Of a stretch of 64,000 nucleotides of DNA, positions 16,910 to 25,539 are shown one piece after another (within the stretch, counting starts at the first letter, position 1; every line of letters begins with the position of its first letter). The notes under the pieces were generated by a model. That model was given only the letters and a program-made list of their open reading frames with translations, was not told where the DNA came from and did not search any database. Where the stretch lies: positions 166,359-230,358 of the forward strand of contig KE993501.1 in assembly GCA_000466585.1 (NCBI GenBank), given 5' to 3'. Source of the stretch: Clostridiales bacterium oral taxon 876 str. F0540. Its GTDB lineage: Bacteria; Bacillota; Clostridia; Clostridiales; Clostridiaceae. Position numbers and translations under genes: made by a program.

Positions 16910-18070
16910 TTATTGTATTTTATTGAATTCCTCTAGAATTTTTTGAACCAGCTCTGGTGAAGTTAGTACGTCATAACCTGTTAATGCCAAAGCACATGCA
17001 CCTTTATATAGAGCTTCCTTGCCTTTTTCTGTCTGTGTGCATGCTGCGAATTCAACGGTATGACCAACCAATTCCTTATTTCCCATACCTATCATAGGAT
17101 GGATTGAAGGAACCACATAACTTACATTTCCCATATCTGATGAGCCCGATGGTGAATCAGCCTTTTCTATTTCTGTTTCACCAAGAAGTAAAATATTATT
17201 ATTAAAGGCCTCAGATAATACTTTGTTTGTTCTTAGATCAGCGTTCGACAATTCAAAATTAGAGATTTTAAGTTCAGCTCCGGTTGAAAGAGAAGCAGAC
17301 TTGGCACAATTCAAGACTTTTTCAGAAACTTCTTCCAATTCCTTCTTTGTAGCTGCTCTTACATAAAATTTTGCTACTGCATAATCAGGTATTACGTTTG
17401 GAGCCTTTCCGCCTTCACTAATAATTCCGTGAACTCTAACATCTCTTCCGATATATTGTCTGAGTGTATTTACGTTATTGAAAGTACTTATAACAGCATC
17501 AAGCGAATTTATGCCTTTTTCAGGGCATCCGGCAGCATGAGCTGTTTTTCCAAAAAACTCGAATTGATAAGCATTTAGAGCCAGAGTAGTTCCACTCTCT
17601 TTAGTAACAGCGGATGGATGCGCAATCATAGCTACAGTAACACCCTCAAAGGCACCTTTCTCAGACAAAGTGACTTTTCCGCCGCTGGTTTCTTCTGCAG
17701 GCGTACCAAATACCGCAATGCTTCCACCTACTTCATCTATTACTGATTTGAGACCTAAAGCTCCGCCTATTCCCATAGCTGCTATTAAATTATGACCACA
17801 TCCATGACCTATGCCAGGCAAAGCATCATATTCACAAAGAAAAGCAATCTTCGGTCCCGCTTTTTTACTATCATAAGTGGCTTTAAATGCTGTTGGCATA
17901 TCGCATATCGAATGTTCTACATTAAAACCCTTTGCTTTAAGAAAAGCTGTTAGATATGCCTCTGCCTTAAACTCTTTATGACCTAGTTCTGGGTTTTCAT
18001 AAAGATATTTACTTATTCCTAATAGTTCTTCCATAACATTTGTAATTTCTGCTTTGATTCTATTCTTCAT
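16910..18070 (-). CDS. M20-family metal-dependent amidohydrolase
   Basis: 386 residues, with AGGAGG before the ATG. Metal-site motifs are visible: PELGHKEF, the Asp of CEYDALPGIGHGCGHN, and PAEETSGGK. The dimerisation domain lies at about 170-285. The C-terminal His in IHPMIGMG completes the set. Full family length. The AbgB/HmrA/ACY1L2-like subgroup hydrolyses N-acyl amino acids or aminobenzoyl-glutamate. Together with the amino-acid binding protein downstream it suggests uptake and deacylation of an amino-acid conjugate (inference). Confidence 0.92.
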   Translation of the reverse strand: MKNRIKAEITNVMEELLGISKYLYENPELGHKEFKAEAYLTAFLKAKGFNVEHSICDMPTAFKATYDSKKAGPKIAFLCEYDALPGIGHGCGHNLIAAMGIGGALGLKSVIDEVGGSIAVFGTPAEETSGGKVTLSEKGAFEGVTVAMIAHPSAVTKESGTTLALNAYQFEFFGKTAHAAGCPEKGINSLDAVISTFNNVNTLRQYIGRDVRVHGIISEGGKAPNVIPDYAVAKFYVRAATKKELEEVSEKVLNCAKSASLSTGAELKISNFELSNADLRTNKVLSEAFNNNILLLGETEIEKADSPSGSSDMGNVSYVVPSIHPMIGMGNKELVGHTVEFAACTQTEKGKEALYKGACALALTGYDVLTSPELVQKILEEFNKIQ

Positions 18071-18096
18071 TTCTTTCCTCCTGAATTTCTACTATA

Positions 18097-18129
18097 GCAT
18101 AATTATGCATTACTATTTATAATTATGCA
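18097..18129. promoter_or_regulatory. repeated palindrome before the M20 amidohydrolase gene
   Basis: GCATAATTATGC (18097-18108) and the half copy ATAATTATGCA (18119-18129) are about 20 bases apart, the same motif as at 16883. Further upstream AATTTTTGAAAAAATTTT (about 18143) resembles a CodY box. The rest of the 546-base gap 18071-18617 holds a long hairpin (CCACTCCTT / AAGGAGTGG, 18388-18434) and the short attC-like site 7. Confidence 0.45.
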
Positions 18130-18522
18130 ACACCTATTTTATAATTTTTGAAAAAATTTTGATAGCATTGTAATTGGTTTGAGGCATGAAATATGGAATA
18201 ATCATTTCAAAGTATATACAATTATGTAAGTACTCACGTACTTCTTTTTTCCCCATATATTTCGGGGATTTGTTAAAATGATTAAGAAATTGAAGCACTT
18301 GACCCTAATAAGCTTTTGTTGTTTTTGGACTAAAACCTCTAAGTTACATATGCATTTTCATCTTTTCTAAAATTATTGACATAGGACCACTCCTTTTTGT
18401 TTTGTTTGGCAACTTAATTATTGGAAGGAGTGGCCTTGTCTATATAATTTTCGAAGGAATAATAGTCTAAATATAGAATAAATATATGAGTTGGCAGTTG
18501 TTTGCTACCGCGCAGCGGTTTC

Positions 18523-18593
18523 GTTCAACAAAAATTCCCGTTCAGCTTAGCTTGAAAAGAAAGCCAAGTGAACGGGAATCAGAAATGTTTTAT
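18523..18593 (+). repeat. attC-like site 7 (short, single hairpin)
   Basis: Left box GTTCAAC, right box GTTTTAT. The outer stem ATTCCCGTTCA / TGAACGGGAAT is nearly perfect and arm 1 is GCTTAGCTT / AAGCCAAG. The second arm is absent, giving a 71-base mini-site. It lies between two - strand genes. Confidence 0.6.
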
Positions 18594-18617
18594 GACATTT
18601 TTATTTATAAGTTTTTT

Positions 18618-19259
18618 CTAATGTGTAAAACTAATTAGACTAACTTCTGTAAGTACTGCTCGGTTTCTAGTGGCTGGACTGTTTAGAATATGCCATGCGG
18701 TATATTGCTCAGCGTAAAGAATATTTGCAGTGGACATACAGTCCACTGGAACAATAACATTATAGCCGTGGAAAGCAGCGCTAGCAGCTGTATGAAGTAC
18801 TGCACCATTAGCGGCAAAGCCTGTAACTATTACAGTTTTAATATCTTTTTTTCGAAGTATTTCATCTAGGTTAGTTTCGTAAAACTTATCTACGTTTGAT
18901 TTTACAATGGGATCACTTGGTAAAGGGGTTAGCTGTCTGACAATATCTTGAGGATTTCCATTATGTGTAAGACTATAGACAACAAGTATGCCATTATTTC
19001 GGGCTTTAGTAAGTAATTTGGAAATATTAGTGATAGAAGCTATACAGCGTGGACTTTTAGATATAGACATCTCCATATCTAAAATCAATAGTGCAGTGGT
19101 ATTGGAATCAGCTCTTACAGATTTTAGTTCAGGTGCAGGAGGTGGAGAGACTGTATTCCATAAATCGATTATAGTTCCATTGGCCTGTTCTCTATAATTA
19201 GAGTAACAATTGCCTGGGGATTCGAAGTATATGCCATGTATTGGGCAAAAATATAACAT
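18618..19259 (-). CDS. isochorismatase-like hydrolase lacking the catalytic cysteine
   Basis: 213 residues, preceded by AGGAGG. The Rossmann-like isochorismatase core starts near residue 50 (ALLILDMEMS with the Asp) and continues with VDKFYET (Lys) and VIVTGFAANGAVLHTAASAAF. The position that is Cys in nicotinamidase-type members is Ala here, so thiol catalysis is not possible; isochorismatases of the EntB type also lack it. A 45-residue N-terminal extension contains CPIHGIYFE and another Cys. The role is unknown. attC-like site 7 lies just beyond its 3' end. Confidence 0.75.
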   Translation of the reverse strand: MLYFCPIHGIYFESPGNCYSNYREQANGTIIDLWNTVSPPPAPELKSVRADSNTTALLILDMEMSISKSPRCIASITNISKLLTKARNNGILVVYSLTHNGNPQDIVRQLTPLPSDPIVKSNVDKFYETNLDEILRKKDIKTVIVTGFAANGAVLHTAASAAFHGYNVIVPVDCMSTANILYAEQYTAWHILNSPATRNRAVLTEVSLISFTH

Positions 19260-19495
19260 AGTATTCCTCCTACTATATTTTCATATCATTTATATTATGA
19301 GATTCTGAAAAGAAGGTGCTTATTATTTGCATTTTGAGTAAGTTTGAAGTGTTTTTACGTTAGTTTACAATACCTGATTATTTTAACAAATGGAGTATAA
19401 TGATAAAAAGCAAAGGTTTTTATTTAATATTGTGAAGTAAGGAATATTTATACAATCCGACTGGCAGACAAATCGGAACTTGATGGAGGATATTT

Positions 19496-20020
19496 ATGGG
19501 AGTAGGAATTATTATATGTGGTTTAAATGGTAGTGGAAAAAGTACGTTGGGTAAAGCACTTTCAGAGAAGCTTAGATTTCATTTTATTGATAATTCGAAT
19601 CTATTTTTCCCCAAAATAGATTCGAATTATGCTTACGCTTACCCAAGATCACACGAAGAAGCAGTAAAACTTCTTATAAACGAGATCAGAGTACATGAAA
19701 ACTTTGTTTATGCTGCCGTGGAAGGGGATTGTGGAAAAGAAATTCTGACGTTCTATCAATATGCTGTACTGATAGAGGTTCCGAAAGATATTCGATTAAA
19801 TCGAGTGAGAAAACGTTCTTTTCGGAAATTTGGTAATAGAATGTTACCCGGTGGAGATTTGCACGAACGTGAAGAAGCGTTTTTTGATATGGTAGGTTCC
19901 AGAACAGAGTATTACGTTGAAGAATGGGTAAAATCTTTAAGTTGCCAAATTATCCGAATAGATGGTACCAAGCCAATTGACGAAAATACAAGACTTATCA
20001 TAGAAAAGATGCAGGGATAA
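19496..20020 (+). CDS. P-loop kinase-like protein (AAA_18/shikimate-kinase-like)
   Basis: 174 residues with GGAGG before the ATG. Walker A GLNGSGKST is at residues 9-17. The lid region KRSFRKFGNRMLPGGD near 105-120 suits a small-molecule or nucleoside kinase. Such proteins phosphorylate a hydroxyl of a small substrate or act in resistance. A truncated copy including the leader is at 15171-15359; this one is complete. The shared leader includes the small inverted repeat CCGA / TCGG before the ribosome site. Confidence 0.8.
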   Translation: MGVGIIICGLNGSGKSTLGKALSEKLRFHFIDNSNLFFPKIDSNYAYAYPRSHEEAVKLLINEIRVHENFVYAAVEGDCGKEILTFYQYAVLIEVPKDIRLNRVRKRSFRKFGNRMLPGGDLHEREEAFFDMVGSRTEYYVEEWVKSLSCQIIRIDGTKPIDENTRLIIEKMQG

Positions 20021-20058
20021 ATTCCTATTTATCGGGATTTTATGAGCATTATCTTCTT

Positions 20059-20856
20059 TTACTTAGTAAAAGAATTTATTTTCTTTAGGCATCCTCTTCT
20101 TATAGGACATTCAGAACAGTTGGGATTTGTCGGTCTACACCAATTACGGCCAATATTCCAAAAGGGTGAAGTTAAAACACCTGGATATTCAGGGTTTAAA
20201 ATTCTACCTATATTTATAAACTCATTTAAATCATCTTTATTAACAAGTCCGGAACGTAAAAAAACCCTTTTAACATGAACATCAAAGGCTATGTCAACAT
20301 TATTTTTATCTTCAACCTCTATCATGAAATCTCTTATTAATAACATTGCGCCTAATGTAGCTTTTTTTTGACTAATGCCTTTGAATTCATTTAATCTAGC
20401 TATTATTTCATTGGCAGTAGAGGGATATTTCCAAATATTATTTGCTGAGCCGTTATACTTTTCGATAAGGGTTTTACATGCCGATAAAATATATTTCGAT
20501 ATTGTACCTGGATATCTGTGTAATGCAGGTTTTGTCTTAAAAAACACTTCAAATTCTTCTTCGCTATAATCGGCAATTTTATATATATCAAAATGACCTA
20601 ATCTTTCTTTTAATTTATAGGGTAAGCTCCAAGCAACTTCTGTTTTAACGGATTGTTCCGCTATTAAGGCAAATAAAAAGGAGTTAGGATTTTCTAGTAT
20701 GAATCTCTTTGCATGTTCTTCCAAAAATGTTCCCTTAGTTATGCTATGTTCATTACTAAGGATATTGTAATATGATAAAATATCTTCTCTAATTAATTCA
20801 AAAGAATTCTTTTTTTTATCAATATGGTTGTTTAACGACAGGTTGTTTTGAGGCAT
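20059..20856 (-). CDS. endonuclease III-like HhH-GPD DNA glycosylase with 4Fe-4S cluster
   Basis: 265 residues, behind AAAGGAGG. The helix-hairpin-helix region is FKGISQKKATLGAM, with the Lys expected for a bifunctional lyase. The catalytic Asp lies in IAFDVHVKRV. The C-terminal cluster ligands are spaced C-x6-C-x2-C-x5-C in WCRPTNPNCSECPIRRGC. It would remove damaged bases in base excision repair. It is longer at the N-terminus than Nth and divergent, so it is more likely an accessory glycosylase than the housekeeping enzyme. Confidence 0.85.
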   Translation of the reverse strand: MPQNNLSLNNHIDKKKNSFELIREDILSYYNILSNEHSITKGTFLEEHAKRFILENPNSFLFALIAEQSVKTEVAWSLPYKLKERLGHFDIYKIADYSEEEFEVFFKTKPALHRYPGTISKYILSACKTLIEKYNGSANNIWKYPSTANEIIARLNEFKGISQKKATLGAMLLIRDFMIEVEDKNNVDIAFDVHVKRVFLRSGLVNKDDLNEFINIGRILNPEYPGVLTSPFWNIGRNWCRPTNPNCSECPIRRGCLKKINSFTK

Positions 20857-20899
20857 ATTGAATTCCTCCTTTTAGTCGGAACACTGAGCAATCAAAGAT

Positions 20900-20960
20900 T
20901 ACTCGCTCCGCTCGCTGATTGCTCGTTAAAGTCCATTTAGGACTTTAACCTCCTTTTAAA
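20900..20960. terminator. two adjacent hairpins
   Basis: GAGCAATC / TGATTGCTC is followed immediately by GTTAAAGTCC / GGACTTTAAC. They lie upstream of the glycosylase gene and may end transcription arriving from the right on the - strand. The rest of 20961-21090 is AT-rich without recognisable features. Confidence 0.45.
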
Positions 20961-21092
20961 TCTTCATTAATAATGTTGTAAAGTATATCCTTATTATATT
21001 TAAATATACACTTTAGAATAATCTAAGATTTTATTTAATCGTAATTTCTTTGAATCTAAGACGATTATAGATAGTAAATGATCTAAAACATC

Positions 21093-21286
21093 AACTAACA
21101 AAATTAGCCGTCCCCCTTGGCAGGTGGATTTTTTTAATATAGATATGTGTAAATTTATGGTTTATAATCTATATATAGGTTAAAAGGGTGAGACTCAAAG
21201 GAACATACCTTCACCGACGCAAGCGCAGCCTGGAGGTACTCCTATGGGGTCAAGTTCAGGAATGTTGGCAGCACGAAACGTTAAAT
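21093..21286 (+). repeat. attC-like site 8, interrupted by an internal repeat
   Basis: Left box AACTAAC (21093-21099) followed by GCCGTCCCCCTTGGCAGG, then the AT-rich block (21143-21181) also found in site 3, then a second-type 3' half (CTTCACC, TTCAGGAATGTT) and right box GTTAAAT (21280-21286). Confidence 0.6.
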
Positions 21287-21394
21287 GCAATTTTGATTTA
21301 CAGCATAACTGCTTAAAAGTTATTAATAATTTTATTAAGACAAAATAGCAGAAAAGTGCTAACTGAAGATTATAAATATAAGGTGGTTAAAAAC

Positions 21395-21853
21395 ATGAAA
21401 GTAAGAAAAGCGGTTAAAGAGGATATTGAACTCCTCATAAAGATTCGTATGGAATATCTGTTTGCAGAAAAAGGTGTGTCTTCTTCGGAAGAAGTGCAAG
21501 ATATTAGAACGAAGTTAGAACAATATTTTACTCAATACCTTAACAAGGGATTTATTGCTATCATTGCCGAGAATGAAAATGAAGTATTAGCAACTGCATT
21601 TATGTCAATCGTGGAAAGGCCTCCGCTAATAGCGTTTTCATCATATCTTGTCGGAACGGTATACAATGTTTTTACATACCCTCAATATAGAGGAAGAGGC
21701 ATTTCAACGAAGGTTATGACTGAACTTTTATCGGAAGCGAAGCTATTGGGCGTTGCCGCAGTTGATTTAATGTCGACTGAAAAAGGAAAACCATTATATG
21801 AAAAGCTTGGATTTCGAGTATCAAATTATACATCAATGAATAAGTTCCTTTAA
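21395..21853 (+). CDS. GNAT-family N-acetyltransferase
   Basis: 152 residues from the ATG at 21395, chosen for AAGGTGG 8 bases upstream (an upstream in-frame ATG at 21356 has no such site). The GNAT core is indicated by VRKAVKEDIELLIKIR, motif A in NVFTYPQYRGRGISTKVM (acetyl-CoA pyrophosphate loop RGRGIS), and LYEKLGFRVSNY. The substrate is unknown. The cassette starts at right box GTTAAAT of site 8 and ends in site 9, whose left box region (TGCATATAAC) is nearly complementary to that start. Confidence 0.85.
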   Translation: MKVRKAVKEDIELLIKIRMEYLFAEKGVSSSEEVQDIRTKLEQYFTQYLNKGFIAIIAENENEVLATAFMSIVERPPLIAFSSYLVGTVYNVFTYPQYRGRGISTKVMTELLSEAKLLGVAAVDLMSTEKGKPLYEKLGFRVSNYTSMNKFL

Positions 21854-21964
21854 CCCCCGCAAAATAAGCATTATCAGAAGTTGTATTAATTCACCATATT
21901 CTTATAATGCGATAGTTTAATGTTTAAAAGAGGAATCAGCTTAAAGTGTAGCAGCTAAAACTGC

Positions 21965-22079
21965 ATATAACAAAAAATTTCCTTCCAACTTGGCTTGAAA
22001 AGACAGCCAAGCTATACCTACGAACCTAAGATAAGAGCTATCTAAGGCCCCTAGGAGTCGGAAGCTAGTGGCATTATAC
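21965..22079 (+). repeat. attC-like site 9
   Basis: Left box ATATAAC (21965-21971). Right box ATTATAC (22073-22079, G to A at the first base). Arm 1 ACTTGGCT / AGCCAAGCT is intact. The outer stem is weakened. Confidence 0.65.
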
Positions 22080-22178
22080 GCAACTTTATTGATAAAAGTA
22101 AATTATTGGTAACGTTATAGATTTTAATTTATTGATGTAAAATTGTAATTTATGATGAATTAAAAAGGGGGCAGAAAA

Positions 22179-22643
22179 TTGGGAGACTATGCAAAGTGGA
22201 TAAGGAGCAGGGTAGGTCATGATACTATAATTTTAAATTTCTCTGTTGCATGTATTGTAAATGAAAATGGAGAAATATTACTGCAAAAAAGAAGTGATAA
22301 AGATGATATTTGGGGACTTCCGGGAGGAGCAGTTGAAATTGGCGAATCCATTGAGGATGCCGTGATTAGAGAGGTTAAGGAAGAGACAGGATTAAATGTT
22401 GAAGTAGAGCATTTTATTGGAGTATATTCTAAATATTTTCATACCTATCCCAATGGAGATAGGACACAATCCATATGCCATTTATTTAAGTGTAGTATAT
22501 TAAATGGAGAGTTAATGGTTGATAATAAAGAAACATTTGATTTGAAGTTTTTTGATAAAAATAATATTCCTAAATTATTTATTGAGCAGCATACAGATAT
22601 GCTAAATGATTTTTTTCAAGGTAAAAGAGAAGTATTTAGATAA
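22179..22643 (+). CDS. Nudix (MutT-like) hydrolase, TTG start
   Basis: 154 residues, with AAGGGGG 7 bases before the TTG. A canonical Nudix box is present: GGAVEIGES, seven residues, then REVKEETGL. Flanking strands WIRSRVGHDTIILNF and HTYPNGDRTQSICHLFKC fit the MutT/NUDIX subgroup that hydrolyses nucleoside or other diphosphates. It lies within the cassette that starts at the right box of site 9 and ends at site 10, together with the NIPSNAP gene. Confidence 0.92.
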   Translation: MGDYAKWIRSRVGHDTIILNFSVACIVNENGEILLQKRSDKDDIWGLPGGAVEIGESIEDAVIREVKEETGLNVEVEHFIGVYSKYFHTYPNGDRTQSICHLFKCSILNGELMVDNKETFDLKFFDKNNIPKLFIEQHTDMLNDFFQGKREVFR

Positions 22644-22692
22644 TATTTTATTTAAATGTTAATTTAATAATAACAGCTATAAAGGAGATAAA

Positions 22693-23022
22693 ATGATTTA
22701 CGAATTAAGAACTTACTATATTAAACCTGGAAAGATGGTGGATATTCATAATAGATTTTCTAATCTTACAATAGATCTATTTAAGAAACATGGAATGAAT
22801 ATATTGGATTTTTGGGAAGATGCAGAAGGCAAGAATATTATTTATTACATTATTGAGCACAAAGATATGGAAGCAAGAGAGCAGCATTTTAATAGTTTTA
22901 AAAAGGATCCAGAGTGGATTGAGGGAAAAAGAATATCCGAACTAAATGGACCTATAGTAGAGAAGGTTGAAAGTGTTTTTATGAAACGAGTACCATACTC
23001 TCCATTCAATAAGACTGTATAA
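22693..23022 (+). CDS. NIPSNAP-family protein
   Basis: 109 residues with AAGGAG before the ATG. The start IYELRTYYIKPGKM is the diagnostic opening of the family, a ferredoxin-like dimeric alpha/beta-barrel fold. Its biochemical role is generally unknown. It lies 49 bases after the Nudix gene on the same strand. Its stop codon (23020-23022) lies inside the decayed left box of attC-like site 10, so the cassette boundary and the gene end coincide. Confidence 0.85.
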   Translation: MIYELRTYYIKPGKMVDIHNRFSNLTIDLFKKHGMNILDFWEDAEGKNIIYYIIEHKDMEAREQHFNSFKKDPEWIEGKRISELNGPIVEKVESVFMKRVPYSPFNKTV

Positions 23023-23117
23023 ATCCAGCATGGCTTGAAAAGATAGCCAAGCTGCGCCTGAGAAACTAAGCCAAGTCCGGCTATTTGTCTCGACGTCTGA
23101 GATTCGAGATGTTAGAT
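23017..23117 (+). repeat. attC-like site 10
   Basis: The left box is degenerate (TGTATAAA, near 23017) but fits the complement of its cassette start (TTATAC). Arm 1 is CATGGCTT / AGCCAAG. Right box GTTAGAT (23111-23117). Confidence 0.65.
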
Positions 23118-23181
23118 GCAATTACGGCTAATATTATAATTTAATAATTTCTAAAATAATGTATTTAATGGAGGGATAGAA

Positions 23182-23619
23182 TTGACTGTAGTAGCAGGTT
23201 GTGTGGTTCAGGATAATAATAAAATTCTCATGGTACAAGAAGGTCAAGGTGTGGAAAGAGAATTGTGGAACTTTCCATCAGGTAGATTAGAGAATAATGA
23301 AAAAATAATTGATGCCGCAATCAGAGAAGTTGAAGAAGAAACAGGCTATAAAATATCAATATCTGGCTTATTGGGAATATATAATTTTATAAGTATTAAT
23401 AATGAGCAGGTTATATTTTTTTGCTACGTTGGACAAGTAACTAATGGAATTCTAAAATATGATAATAATGAGATTATAAACGTAAAGTGGTTATCGCCTG
23501 ATGAAATTGCCGGAATAAGTGATAATAAATTAAGAACACACACATTAATCAGAAGGATAATTAGTGACTTAAAAAGTAAAACTATTCTGCCACTTGATAC
23601 TATTAATGACATGATTTAA
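23182..23619 (+). CDS. Nudix hydrolase, TTG start
   Basis: 145 residues with GGAGGG before the TTG. A perfect Nudix box: SGRLENNEK, then AAIREVEEETGY. It is similar in layout to ADP-ribose or nucleoside-diphosphate hydrolases, but the substrate cannot be told. It opens the cassette that begins at the GTTAGAT box of site 10. The distal end of that cassette is not preserved as a clear site before 25349. Confidence 0.92.
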   Translation: MTVVAGCVVQDNNKILMVQEGQGVERELWNFPSGRLENNEKIIDAAIREVEEETGYKISISGLLGIYNFISINNEQVIFFCYVGQVTNGILKYDNNEIINVKWLSPDEIAGISDNKLRTHTLIRRIISDLKSKTILPLDTINDMI

Positions 23620-23666
23620 TCTATAATATTCTAACGAACTTGCCTTATAAATAAGGAGGAAGATAT

Positions 23667-24017
23667 ATGCTATTTATGATGATTGTCAAAGCTTCCAGGA
23701 ATTCGGAAGCCGGAAATCTACCTAGCCCAGAGTTAATTGAAGCTATGACGAAGTACAATGAGGAATTAGTTAAGGCAGGAGTACGGGTTATGGCAAAAGG
23801 ACTTCATCCAAGCTCTAATGGAATTCGCATTTCGTATCTAAAACCAGATGAAAAGCCGATTGTTACATATGGTCCATTTGCAGAAACTAAAGAATTGATT
23901 GCAGGATTCATTCTGATTGATGTTAAGTCGAGGGAAGAGGCTATCCAATGGGCCATGCGGATGCCGGATCCTCAAGGATATGGGGAAGGCCAGATTGAAT
24001 TGCGTCAAGTATTTTAG
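23667..24017 (+). CDS. YCII-family (DGPF-type) protein
   Basis: 116 residues, with AAGGAGG before the ATG. FMMIVKASRNSEAG, GPFAETKELIAGFILID and EAIQWAMRMPDP are typical of YCII-related/DGPF-domain proteins, a dimeric ferredoxin-like fold of poorly known function often associated with sigma factors or stress genes. It lies 47 bases after the Nudix gene. No attC-like site separates the two. Confidence 0.88.
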   Translation: MLFMMIVKASRNSEAGNLPSPELIEAMTKYNEELVKAGVRVMAKGLHPSSNGIRISYLKPDEKPIVTYGPFAETKELIAGFILIDVKSREEAIQWAMRMPDPQGYGEGQIELRQVF

Positions 24018-24146
24018 TGGCCAGAGATAACCGAAAATCTTGAAATGTTGATAAAACAATAAGACAATACAAATCCAAAGAAATTGTTTAAAGCATTTTA
24101 CTCGACACCTGAAACGATATATTTTACATGTTTGCCTAATTATGGT

Positions 24147-24241
24147 ATGATATTTTTGTTGACATTGTCGGATTGTTAGACAAATTCAAAGCGGAAGGGG
24201 ATGTTATTGTGAATAAAATTAATAGGTGGTTTTCCGACTAA
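24147..24241 (+). pseudogene. short coding remnant
   Basis: A frame without start reads DIFVDIVGLLDKFKAEGDV and on to RWFSD before a stop. It looks like the end of a lost gene between the YCII and phosphotransferase genes. No family recognised. Confidence 0.25.
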
Positions 24242-24305
24242 ATTTGAGGAATAAGAAAACCGATTTTTGAATATAGCTTATTCCTCACAAAAGGAGTGCA
24301 GGAAT

Positions 24306-25283
24306 ATGATGAAACTAAAAAACTTGGTGCTTAATACAGACCAGGTTGCAAATGCAATTTTAAAAAATTGGAATCACGATGAAAATAGTCTAAACTTTTG
24401 GCGTGGTAGTGCAAATTATGTTTATTTTTTCACCTTAAAAGGTGACAGATATTGGTTGAGATTCTCTAGAAAAGATGAAAATTCACTAGAACAAATAAAA
24501 GCTGAAATTGAATTTCTATTATACTTGAAGGAAAATAATTTTTCGGCTGTATATCCAATCATATCTAATAATCATAGGTACATTGAAGTTGTTGAAGATG
24601 AAGGAGAAACATATTATGCTGTTGTGTTTAACAAAGCAGAAGGTGTTAATCTGGAAATTGAGGATATGACTGAAGCTGAGTTTGAATGTTGGGGAAAGTC
24701 TCTTGCTTCTTTGCACAGGTTATCTAAGACGTTTAGACCTAAAGAACACGTTCGTAATAGCTGGAAACAGGTGTTAGAAGTGACAAGTGATATATTATCC
24801 GATTTTCCAAACGAGCAGAATGCTAAAGATGAATTAAAAAAGGTAGAAAAATGGCTAAAGTCTTTGCCTGTGACAAATGAAAATTATGGATTAATTCACT
24901 ATGATTTTGAGTTAGATAATGTTTTCTTTAACAAGCAATCACGTTTATTTAAGGCTATCGATTTTGATAGTTCTATGTATCATTGGTATGTTATGGATAT
25001 AGCATGTACTTTGGGCGATTTGAATGAATTGGATAGTCCAAAAGCAGAAGATGGGTTGAAGCATTTTTTAAAAGGCTACCGTTCCATTAATGGGATAGAA
25101 GAAGAGTTTATAGATTTATTGCCTAAGTTTGAACGATTTGATAATTTGATTAGTTTCGCAAAACTATTAAGGTCATTACAAGATAGCAGCTTCCCATCAG
25201 AACCTGAGTGGCTTAAAAGATTGAGACCAAGATTGTTAAAAAAGTGCGATGAATATAGAAAAGGCTTTGAAAAAGCATGGTAA
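24306..25283 (+). CDS. APH-family phosphotransferase
   Basis: 325 residues from the ATG at 24306 (AAAGGAG upstream; an earlier ATG at 24267 lacks a site). The aminoglycoside/choline-kinase-like fold is indicated by the N-lobe FWRGSANYVYFFTL and YWLRFSR, the catalytic loop LIHYDFELDNVFF (H-x-D-x4-N) near residue 205, and the metal-binding AIDFDSS about 20 residues later. Members phosphorylate antibiotics, homoserine, choline or sugars; this one resembles the broad YerP/SrkA-like group and its substrate is unknown. Confidence 0.88.
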   Translation: MMKLKNLVLNTDQVANAILKNWNHDENSLNFWRGSANYVYFFTLKGDRYWLRFSRKDENSLEQIKAEIEFLLYLKENNFSAVYPIISNNHRYIEVVEDEGETYYAVVFNKAEGVNLEIEDMTEAEFECWGKSLASLHRLSKTFRPKEHVRNSWKQVLEVTSDILSDFPNEQNAKDELKKVEKWLKSLPVTNENYGLIHYDFELDNVFFNKQSRLFKAIDFDSSMYHWYVMDIACTLGDLNELDSPKAEDGLKHFLKGYRSINGIEEEFIDLLPKFERFDNLISFAKLLRSLQDSSFPSEPEWLKRLRPRLLKKCDEYRKGFEKAW

Positions 25284-25348
25284 GATTTTCAAAGGAAAAT
25301 GATAATTAAGTTAATGCAGCCTCATATCTATTGGGATATGGGGCTTTA

Positions 25349-25446
25349 TGCTAACAATTTGGACTGAGAAGATAACCAAGCTACACCTGCGGTACTAAAA
25401 TAAGCCTGGCTAAGTTTCTTGGCATCAAAAATTCGAAACTTTATCT
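25349..25446 (+). repeat. attC-like site 11
   Basis: Left box TGCTAAC (25349-25355), right box TTTATCT (25440-25446, G to T at the first base). Arm 1 is shortened (ATTTGGACT / AACCAAGCT). The sequence after the box (ATCTGTAATTCATAG) matches the cassette leaders at 36839 and about 40210. Confidence 0.6.
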
Positions 25447-25539
25447 GTAATTCATAGAAAACGGAGTAATGGCAAAGATTTTTAGAGTTATTTATTGGGA
25501 CCAATTGTAAAATCTTATTCATAATAAGGAGATGATTTT

